A stretch of DNA of 12,995 nt from Bacteroidales bacterium (GTDB lineage: Bacteria; Bacteroidota; Bacteroidia; Bacteroidales; Muribaculaceae), in NCBI GenBank assembly GCA_004552395.1, contig SFOK01000047.1:1-12995 (forward strand). Direction: 5' to 3'. This document shows, piece by piece, positions 6,958 to 12,546 of this stretch. Position numbers and translations under genes: made by a program. Numbering within the stretch: the stretch's first letter is position 1; each line of letters begins with the position of its first letter. The notes under the pieces were generated by a model. The model was given only the letters and a program-made list of their open reading frames with translations, did not search any database and was not told the origin of the DNA.

Positions 6958-7740
6958 ATGCCTGACACCTCACAAAGCGAATATATTTCAGCCCTTTTCC
7001 GCGACCTGAAGCAAGGGAAACTGCCTTCCGGCGCCGTCTGCATCTACCCCGGGCGCCGCAATCAGCTCTACCGCTTCCCTTCCCCCTTCGGCGATCTGGT
7101 GGTGAAGTGCTTCGGCCGTCCCGGACTCATCAATTCGCTGGTCTACCGTCACTTGCGCCGCAGCAAAGCCGAGCGCTCTTACACCAACTCGCTCGCCCTT
7201 CTCAAAGCGGGCCTATCTGTGCCCGAGCCCCTCGCCTATAAAGAATACAGCCGCTGCGGACGTCTGCGCGAAAGCTACTTCCTCTGCCGCTTCACCGAAG
7301 GCGACACCATCCGCTTCTTCGAGCGACGCCCCGACTGCGACCAAATGCTCGAAGCCCTCGCCCTCGAAGTGAGGAAATTTCGCCGCGCCGGAATCTGGCA
7401 CAAGGACTTCTCCCCTGGCAACATACTCGTACAGACCCTCCCTGCCGAGGCCGCCGAAAACTCTTCAAGCCGGTATATCTTCAACTACGTGGACCTCAAC
7501 CGCATGAAATTCGGCGACTACGATCCCCGGCACACCGTTACCATGTTCTCCCGAATCAACGACTCGCTCGAGCAGACTCTCCGCTTCGCCCGCGCCTACG
7601 AGCGCCTCACAGCCGCCGAGCCCGACCTGCAGGTCCCCGGCTTCCTCGAGAAGGTAGCCGCCGGACACCGCCGCTTCTTCGAAGGCAAAGAGCGCAAACG
7701 CCGCCTCAGACAGCGCCTCCGCCTCACCCGCCGAAAATAA
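6958..7740 (+). CDS. WaaP/InaA-type lipopolysaccharide kinase-like protein
   Basis: Protein-kinase-fold protein resembling Kdo/WaaP and InaA-type kinases, which phosphorylate LPS sugars; the actual substrate here is unknown. In 260 residues the expected kinase elements are visible: GDLVVKCFG with the candidate ATP-binding Lys50, a following helix with Glu72 as partner, the catalytic loop GIWHKDFSPGNILVQ (145-159) with His148, Asp150 and Asn155, and YVDLNRMKFG (177-186) where Asp179 replaces the DFG aspartate. A very basic tail (about 242-260) could contact membrane phospholipid or LPS. No signal peptide or transmembrane segment is seen, so it is likely cytoplasmic at the inner membrane. The ATG at 6958, four bases after the upstream stop, is preferred over earlier in-frame starts that lie inside the upstream gene. 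Pairing with a peptidoglycan hydrolase suggests an envelope role. Confidence 0.8.
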   Translation: MPDTSQSEYISALFRDLKQGKLPSGAVCIYPGRRNQLYRFPSPFGDLVVKCFGRPGLINSLVYRHLRRSKAERSYTNSLALLKAGLSVPEPLAYKEYSRCGRLRESYFLCRFTEGDTIRFFERRPDCDQMLEALALEVRKFRRAGIWHKDFSPGNILVQTLPAEAAENSSSRYIFNYVDLNRMKFGDYDPRHTVTMFSRINDSLEQTLRFARAYERLTAAEPDLQVPGFLEKVAAGHRRFFEGKERKRRLRQRLRLTRRK

Positions 7741-7771
7741 ACGAATTGCGCCTCCCGTTGTCGGGTCGTCC

Positions 7772-7829
7772 GGCCCGTGAGTCCGCTTTCCGCACCGGAA
7801 ATTTCTCGGTCCGTGCGTCCGCTTCCCGC
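7772..7829. repeat. 22-base imperfect direct repeat
   Basis: Bases 7772-7793 and 7808-7829 match at 19 of 22 positions (core GTCCGCTTYCCGC) with starts 36 bases apart. The 13-mer TCCGCTTCCCGCC inside the second copy (7818-7830) also occurs at 12225-12237. Confidence 0.55.
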
Positions 7830-7904
7830 CGCCGCAAAATAAAAGGCGTATAGGTCAAAGTTTAGCGGACAGTAATAAAAAAATTTCAAATTTCCCTGAA
7901 ATTG

Positions 7905-8002
7905 TCCTAAAATCCCCCCCTAAATCCCCCTGACATTTCCCTTAAATTCCCTGACCCTCCCCTAAATCCCCTTAAAATCCACTAATCCTCCCCTAAATTC
8001 CC
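7905..8002. repeat. C-rich degenerate tandem array with G-quadruplex potential
   Basis: Short units built from C-runs separated by TAAAT or TTAAAT. CCCCTAAATCCCC occurs at 7917-7929 and 7959-7971, and a variant at 7990-8002. The minus strand at 7949-7971 carries four G-runs of three or four bases with loops of 5, 1 and 3, which fits the canonical G3+N1-7 quadruplex rule. It lies beyond the GH81 stop on the GH81 coding strand, past the likely terminator at 8033-8070. Confidence 0.6.
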
Positions 8003-8032
8003 TGTTCTTGCGCTTCAATGCTTCTATCCCCC

Positions 8033-8070
8033 AAAAACAGGATGCCCGGGCATCATGCGCCCGGACATCC
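8033..8070 (-). terminator. Likely intrinsic terminator of the GH81 gene
   Basis: Reading the minus strand, GGATGTCCGGGC (8070-8059) pairs with GCCCGGGCATCC (8051-8040) at 11 of 12 positions around a 7-base loop, then TG and five Ts (8037-8033) follow. The stem contains the perfect palindrome GATGCCCGGGCATC (8041-8054). It is about 115 bases past the GH81 stop, with two further GC hairpins between. Confidence 0.6.
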
Positions 8071-8098
8071 GCATCTTTGAATTATTTTGTTCCTGGTG

Positions 8099-8132
8099 CC
8101 GGCGCCTTAGCGCCGGTCGGCCCCTCAGGGCC
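8099..8132. terminator. Paired GC hairpins, possible plus-strand terminator
   Basis: CCGGCGC-CTTA-GCGCCGG (8099-8116) is followed after two bases by GGCCC-CTCA-GGGCC (8119-8132). The second is followed on the plus strand by ACTTTTTA, so it could end transcripts coming from the plus-strand unit at 6051-7740. Part of this sequence belongs to the repeat family shared with 12247-12300. Confidence 0.4.
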
Positions 8133-8165
8133 ACTTTTTACTGTGCTGAAAATCTGCGATTTTTA
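8111..8165. repeat. Intergenic repeat, copy A (3' side of GH81)
   Basis: It starts with CGCCGGTCGGCC (8111-8122), has a small GGCC hairpin, then AAAATCTGCGATTTTT (8149-8164). Copy B at 12247-12300 has the same 12-mer, a GGCC-type hairpin and a near-identical AAAATCTGAGATTTTTT palindrome, in the same order and orientation. Confidence 0.55.
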
Positions 8166-8185
8166 GACCCGTCAGGAGCGGCAGA

Positions 8186-11100
8186 TTACCTCACCAATAC
8201 CTTGGCTGCCTTCGCCCCCTTCACTACGATATACACGCCCGGAACGAGCCTGTCGGCCGTCACACGGCGTCCCTGCAGATCATAGTATCTGGCCTCCGAA
8301 GTTTCATCGCTGAATATATCGACTGCGCCGGTGGGATCATCATTGGGAACCTCATATTCCACAAGCGGTGTCACACCCATGCCGCCACCTTTAAACACCA
8401 CCTTGGAGTGTCCACGAAGTTTGTCGCCGGGTTCATATCCGGTGAGCACTATGCTGTAGTCGCCGTCGGCATTTCTGGTCATGGTCAGCTCCTGAAATCC
8501 GCCGTTCTCTTTCCAGTAATAGCCCTCGTGCAGGTCTTGGCCGGGTACAAGCGACAAATCGTTGAAATGCACCGTATAGGTCACATTCGTGCCGTCCCAG
8601 CTGAACTTCTGGTAGCCGTCGGTGTAGAGGTTGAAGCCCTGCTCGCCTTGGCCCGATGTGAAATTGAAAATCTCATCCTTGGTCTCGTCGCCGGGATCGC
8701 TGCCGCCGTTCTTAGTCACGGTGTAGCTGAGGTCCGCCGAGCTGAACTGCTTCCCTTCCGATGTGGACGCGGTGGCTGTCACGGTGTATGTGCCTTCCTC
8801 CGAAGGTGTCCATGTGGCGGTGTAGCGCTTCGGCTGGGTGCCGGCCTTCTCCATGCCGCGCAGAGGCGCGCTTCCGGAGGCCGTGACGCTCAGCGTCTCG
8901 CCGCCGGCCTTCACACTCACACTTGTCACATTATAGTCGTTCTCGGTCACGGTCACAGTGAATGTCACTGTCTCGCCGGCCTTGCAGGTGGTCGGGTTGG
9001 CAGCCAGTGTCACGGTAGCCGCAGTAGGATCGGGATCCGGCTCGCTGCCGTCGCGTTTCCAAAAATAGAGATTGTCCATATAGAACGTCTGTCCGGATCC
9101 GCCGTCAAGCTTGAACTGGTCGATCGAACCGTAGTTCGCGCCGGGAAGCTCGCTCAGAGGTATGTCAAACTGATTCCACTGCATCGGCTTGAGCGTGAGC
9201 GACATCTTCACTTTGTCGTTGCCGTCGGCTATCGGATAGATAGTCAGCGTCATATACTCCGTCGGGAAGAGGTCTATGTGCAGATACTGCATGGCTGAGG
9301 CATCCACATTGCCGTTGAGATCGAAGCCCACATAGTCGAAGTTCGCGTTCTTGAACGTCTTGTTTGAACCGCCCAGGGTGATCTCGGTGGTCACGGTGCT
9401 GTGCTGGCTCCAGGTGGCTACCTTCATGCCGGGCACCTCTGAGGTATACGTGTCGCTGTAGACGCTCTTCACATTCGCGGCGGCGTGGGTGGGAGCCGGA
9501 GCTGCCGGCACTTCGCTGTCGGATACTTCGCTCTTCTCAACTGTGTAGGTGAGCGATCCGGCCGGGAACACCTCGCCGGTGCTTGTCTCGGCCTCGAGCA
9601 TCAGTGTGTGGTTGCCTCCGGCTGTCGCTGTCCACACGCAGGTATATATGTTATCGCCGGTCTTGGTCACATTCGCGCCCTCGCCGTCGATAGACAAGAG
9701 CACACGGGTCACTGTGTAGTCGTTCTCTGTCACGGTCATGGTGAATGTCACCTTGTCGCCGCGCTTGCAGGTCGCCGGGTTGGCAGTGATCACAGCCGTC
9801 GGGCGCATCTTCTGCGTCGAACCGTTCACCGAGGTGTAGAGGGTGTGGGCGGGTACAGTGAAACTGAAACCGTCGCTGAATGTCACCTCCTTGGGCGACG
9901 AGCCGTAGTTCTGCGCCGTGTATGTCTTCACACCGTCCTTCACGAACATGCAGGCGAACGGTGTCGAGGCTGTCACGGTCTGGTCCGGCGTGCCGTACTG
10001 ATTCAGCGCGTGAACCCACTGATAGGTATGCGCCTGCGAATCGCCGAATTTCTTGCCGTACTGATTGCACTTGTTGTAGAACTGAAGCGCACCGGCAGGG
10101 TCGGTCATGGAGTAGAAACGTGTCCAGGCGTCGTACCAGATATTGTCGTTCTGAGAGCTGTTCAGGATCGCCGTCTCGTTGCACATGGCGTTCCAGAACT
10201 TCTTGGCGTATTCAGGGTCGTGGACGAGATAGAACGAACCGGCATGCACCGGATATACCTGTATGCCGTAGGAACCCTCGATCGGAGCGCCCCAGAAATT
10301 CTGGTTGTCGTAGCTGTTGGTGAAGATTCTCGATGCCGTCACACTTGTGAAGTCGCTGCTGTGGTTGCGTCCTTTCGTGTCGAACCAGTACTCCTCTATC
10401 GCCGAGCACTCGGTCACATAGAGATACACACCTAAGTCACGCACACTCTTCTGGCCGCTCAGCTCGCCCCAGTGTATCAGCGAGCATGCGAACTGCATCG
10501 ACTCGGATGTCGACTCCTGGTCGTTGCCCAGACCCAGCGAAGCCGTGCCGTTGGCCCACGAGTGACCGGCATACGGGCTGAAATTCCTCAGATAAGGGAA
10601 CGTGCTGTCGGAGCGGTCGGTGTTGGCCACATCCTTCACGAGAAGATCAACCATACCTCCCCAGCGGTCCTTCCATCCCGGCTCATACTGCTCCAGGAAA
10701 GCCGCCGCATGGATTATGTAACCCCAGTGGAAATGATGGTCGTTGATATTGCTGTCCTGTCCGTATCCCGCCGGATAACCTAACATCGCGCTCCACGGCT
10801 TGTGGTAATAGAACATGAACGCTATGTCGCCCTGCTCGTAGGTGAGCCAGCTCTCCACTCGATCTTTCACCAGACTGCAGACCCTCTGGAAAAGGGCCTC
10901 CTGACCGCTCTCCTTGGCTATGCGGCCTGCCTGCACCAGGCGGTTCAGCAGCTGACCGTCGTTGTACGAGTCTGTCCAGGCGCTCAGACCGTTGTCGCCC
11001 AGCACTGTCTCTATCAGACTGTTGAGCTCGGTCTGCGAGAAGCCGCCGTTCCCTTCCGTCACAGCGGGAAGCGTCGGCAGCACACCGTGGAACGTGAGCG

Positions 11101-12046
11101 ATGTGCGGAACTCGTTGGCAGCCGTCATCTTAAGCTCGCCGCGCACGGTCTTGTATGTGGCCACATACGAAGGCGAACCTACCACATTGGCCCAGTGATG
11201 CGGCAGCAGACCCATCAGGAACGCGCGTCCGCTACCCTCCTTCACATCCGTAGTCACGGTGTAAGTGGTCTCAACCTTGCCGGTCTGTTCATTGTATACG
11301 AAATTGGCCTGCGTGTCCTTGGGATACACGAACGCGAACCGCGCCCAATCGCGGGCAGTACTCTCAGCGTCGGAACCTTCCGGAAGAAGCACGGCCGAGA
11401 AATAACTCTTACCGCCCAGCGTCGACGATGCCGTATTCCCCGAGACCGTCCATGTCGACCCCCAAGGAGCGTAGACAGCATAAGACGCATTGTTGAAAGA
11501 ACCGGTTACAACTAAAATATTGCCGTCCACAGCCTTCAGTGTACCCGACGACCTCACAGTCACGTTCGCCGAACCCTGTCGCGTGAAATAGACAAACGGC
11601 GATCCCTGGGCCACGGTAGCCTCCATCTGGCCGCCCCAGCTGTAAGTCACAGTCCAGTCCGTAAAGTCGCTCACCGTAGTCTTGGCCTGGCTCAGACCGC
11701 TCAGACCCACGGTTAGCGGACCATCGCCCTGCATGATTGCCTCCTTTTGATTGTTCTTCACAATCGCGAGACCGTCATCCTGAGTACGGATTCCCAACGG
11801 ATAATTGAACATTGAATTGCCATGATTGCTGACGAGCTCATTGCTCCACCAGTCATTCGTCTGTACAGGCTTTGATGCAGCATTGCCGCTCACCTGCGGC
11901 GCCGCCGAAGGATAAGCGTTGCGCCCCGCGGCATCCGTGCCGGGGAAAGCGTCGGAATACGATCCGCTCCCCACCTTCACTACACCCGCCTGAGCACCCG
12001 CTGCCATCAGCACAAAAGCCGCAACACTGAGAAACTTGGTCGACAT
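8186..12046 (-). CDS. Secreted multidomain GH81 endo-beta-1,3-glucanase
   Basis: Predicted exported endo-acting enzyme cutting beta-1,3-glucan (laminarin, curdlan, fungal wall). The 1286 residues begin with a signal peptide (1-20, ending AQA). The GH81 N-terminal beta-sandwich spans about 55-330 and the (alpha/alpha) catalytic part about 345-745. The family hallmark NDHHFHWGY holds Asp436, the expected general acid, and NDQESTSESM holds Glu511 and Glu515, the expected base region. Then follow an Ig-like domain (about 748-837), a beta-sandwich resembling carbohydrate-binding modules (about 855-997, ending FYMDNLYFWK), a second Ig-like domain similar to the first (about 1005-1112), a small beta domain possibly of a CBM56-like type (about 1121-1233, uncertain), and a tail (1250-1286: YYDLQGRRV, PGVYIV, KVLVR) resembling T9SS type A sorting domains. 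It has its own TAnnTTTG promoter and a leader with three repeats. No SusC/SusD or other polysaccharide genes adjoin it within the window. Confidence 0.92.
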   Translation of the reverse strand: MSTKFLSVAAFVLMAAGAQAGVVKVGSGSYSDAFPGTDAAGRNAYPSAAPQVSGNAASKPVQTNDWWSNELVSNHGNSMFNYPLGIRTQDDGLAIVKNNQKEAIMQGDGPLTVGLSGLSQAKTTVSDFTDWTVTYSWGGQMEATVAQGSPFVYFTRQGSANVTVRSSGTLKAVDGNILVVTGSFNNASYAVYAPWGSTWTVSGNTASSTLGGKSYFSAVLLPEGSDAESTARDWARFAFVYPKDTQANFVYNEQTGKVETTYTVTTDVKEGSGRAFLMGLLPHHWANVVGSPSYVATYKTVRGELKMTAANEFRTSLTFHGVLPTLPAVTEGNGGFSQTELNSLIETVLGDNGLSAWTDSYNDGQLLNRLVQAGRIAKESGQEALFQRVCSLVKDRVESWLTYEQGDIAFMFYYHKPWSAMLGYPAGYGQDSNINDHHFHWGYIIHAAAFLEQYEPGWKDRWGGMVDLLVKDVANTDRSDSTFPYLRNFSPYAGHSWANGTASLGLGNDQESTSESMQFACSLIHWGELSGQKSVRDLGVYLYVTECSAIEEYWFDTKGRNHSSDFTSVTASRIFTNSYDNQNFWGAPIEGSYGIQVYPVHAGSFYLVHDPEYAKKFWNAMCNETAILNSSQNDNIWYDAWTRFYSMTDPAGALQFYNKCNQYGKKFGDSQAHTYQWVHALNQYGTPDQTVTASTPFACMFVKDGVKTYTAQNYGSSPKEVTFSDGFSFTVPAHTLYTSVNGSTQKMRPTAVITANPATCKRGDKVTFTMTVTENDYTVTRVLLSIDGEGANVTKTGDNIYTCVWTATAGGNHTLMLEAETSTGEVFPAGSLTYTVEKSEVSDSEVPAAPAPTHAAANVKSVYSDTYTSEVPGMKVATWSQHSTVTTEITLGGSNKTFKNANFDYVGFDLNGNVDASAMQYLHIDLFPTEYMTLTIYPIADGNDKVKMSLTLKPMQWNQFDIPLSELPGANYGSIDQFKLDGGSGQTFYMDNLYFWKRDGSEPDPDPTAATVTLAANPTTCKAGETVTFTVTVTENDYNVTSVSVKAGGETLSVTASGSAPLRGMEKAGTQPKRYTATWTPSEEGTYTVTATASTSEGKQFSSADLSYTVTKNGGSDPGDETKDEIFNFTSGQGEQGFNLYTDGYQKFSWDGTNVTYTVHFNDLSLVPGQDLHEGYYWKENGGFQELTMTRNADGDYSIVLTGYEPGDKLRGHSKVVFKGGGMGVTPLVEYEVPNDDPTGAVDIFSDETSEARYYDLQGRRVTADRLVPGVYIVVKGAKAAKVLVR

Positions 12047-12058
12047 AAACTTCGATGT

Positions 12059-12108
12059 TAGAAATTTAGTAAATAGAAATTTGGTAAATAAATAGGAATT
12101 TGGCTAAA
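12059..12108. repeat. Three tandem ~15-base repeats in the GH81 leader
   Basis: The units are TAGAAATTTAGTAAA (12059-12073), TAGAAATTTGGTAAA (12074-12088) and TAGGAATTTGGCTAAA (12093-12108); four bases separate the second and third. They lie 13 to 62 bases before the GH81 start codon, inside the predicted mRNA leader, where the minus strand reads as U/A-rich repeats. Confidence 0.7.
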
Positions 12109-12144
12109 CGAAAAAGCAGATATTAGCCAAAACAAGCTTTTCGG

Positions 12145-12175
12145 CAAAGATAGAAAATTTCCGCCCCATTTCCAA
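12145..12175 (-). promoter_or_regulatory. Bacteroidetes-type promoter of the GH81 gene
   Basis: On the minus strand TATCTTTG (12152-12145) matches the -7 consensus TAnnTTTG, and TTGG (12175-12172) lies 19 bases upstream as a plausible -33 element. Transcription would start near 12139, giving a leader of about 90 bases that contains the triple repeat. Confidence 0.65.
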
Positions 12176-12246
12176 CCCCTGCCCCACCTTCCCTCATCCT
12201 TCCTCCCTCCCATTCCCGCTTTCATCCGCTTCCCGCCCCCGCGAAT

Positions 12247-12300
12247 CGCCGGTCGGCCGCCCGCGGCCGTCTTAATTGCGAAAAAAATCTGAGATTTTTT
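12247..12300. repeat. Intergenic repeat, copy B (5' side of GH81)
   Basis: CGCCGGTCGGCC (12247-12258) overlaps a hairpin CGGCCG-CCCG-CGGCCG (12254-12269), followed by the 19-base palindrome AAAAAATCTGAGATTTTTT (12282-12300). The parts correspond in order and orientation to copy A at 8111-8165. The palindrome could act as a terminator-like hairpin. Confidence 0.55.
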
Positions 12301-12355
12301 GGAGCCACCGAGGCTGCTTGTCCCCGCTTTTCTCTTTTCTCAAATTTTTCATATT

Positions 12356-12407
12356 CCTACTTGACAAGTAGGTAACCTCGTGTTACAATGCCTATTAATC
12401 CGATAGG
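12356..12407. promoter_or_regulatory. Two candidate operator dyads in the cysK promoter
   Basis: CCTACTTGACAAGTAGG (12356-12372) is a perfect 7-bp-arm dyad covering the -35 hexamer. CCTATTAATCCGATAGG (12391-12407) has the same CCTAY-N7-RTAGG form and covers the transcription start. Their centres are 35 bases apart. The placement suggests repression by a dimeric regulator. An Rrf2-family (CymR/IscR-like) cysteine or Fe-S regulator is one possibility, given the cysK target, but this is inference. Confidence 0.55.
12361..12389 (+). promoter_or_regulatory. Sigma-70/SigA-type promoter of cysK
   Basis: TTGACA (12361-12366, six of six) and TACAAT (12384-12389, five of six) are separated by exactly 17 bases, with an extended -10 TG at 12381-12382. 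This is not the promoter style of Bacteroidales. Transcription would start near 12396, leaving about 150 bases of leader before cysK. Confidence 0.8.
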
Positions 12408-12413
12408 AAATAT

Positions 12414-12493
12414 ATGAATCAGAAATGAGGCAAGCCTATGCTGTCCTTTTTCATGCTCCGATGTCGCCGGTAAACACCTTTCCTCTCTCTTAA
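12414..12493 (+). CDS. Possible short leader ORFs before cysK
   Basis: An ATG at 12414 preceded by AGGA (12405-12408) encodes only MNQK. Its TGA overlaps the ATG at 12425 (ATGA), which opens a 22-codon frame ending in TAA at 12491-12493 (MRQAYAVLFHAPMSPVNTFP and two more residues). There are no cysteine codons and the second start lacks its own ribosome-binding site, so translation is doubtful. It lies between the promoter and cysK and could be a coupled leader peptide or chance. Confidence 0.2.
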
Positions 12494-12530
12494 AATTACT
12501 TCTCTTTCAAAAAATATACAACCTACAATA

Positions 12531-12537
12531 AAAGGAG
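12531..12537 (+). promoter_or_regulatory. Strong Shine-Dalgarno of cysK
   Basis: AAAGGAG lies nine bases before the ATG at 12547. No other gene in the window has a comparable site, which sets this end apart from the rest. Confidence 0.85.
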
Positions 12538-12546
12538 TTTACCGTT

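Larger units (their letters stand above)
7741..8185. other. Non-coding region between convergent genes
   Basis: This 445-base stretch separates the plus-strand kinase from the minus-strand glucanase and contains no credible gene. From left to right it holds a 22-base imperfect direct repeat (7772-7793 and 7808-7829), a 15-base motif shared with the left edge (7866-7880), a C-rich degenerate array (7905-8002), a minus-strand terminator hairpin (8033-8070), two GC-rich hairpins (8099-8132) and one copy of a repeat whose second copy lies upstream of the glucanase (8111-8165). Confidence 0.7.
12047..12355. other. Non-coding region upstream of GH81
   Basis: No gene is visible. From GH81 outward it holds the triple-repeat leader (12059-12108), the promoter (12145-12175), a C/T-rich tract (about 12161-12240) and a copy of the intergenic repeat (12247-12300). 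About 55 bases of unassigned sequence follow, up to the cysK promoter dyad. The change from Bacteroidales-like to Firmicutes-like sequence must lie at its right end. Confidence 0.7.

Noticed and set aside
6027..7043. Minus-strand open frame opposite the glucosaminidase
   Set aside because: The plus strand encodes a signal peptide, GH73 motifs and LysM repeats; the minus reading is Gly/Val/Glu-rich without motifs.
7905..8002. C-rich array considered as a CRISPR-like array
   Set aside because: Units are short and degenerate with no constant repeat and unique-spacer pattern, and no cas genes are nearby.
9485..10435. Plus-strand open frame of 316 codons opposite GH81, and similar ones at 8408-9298 and 10802-11515
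   Set aside because: All are complementary to a continuous, domain-consistent GH81 reading; none has a promoter or recognisable protein features.
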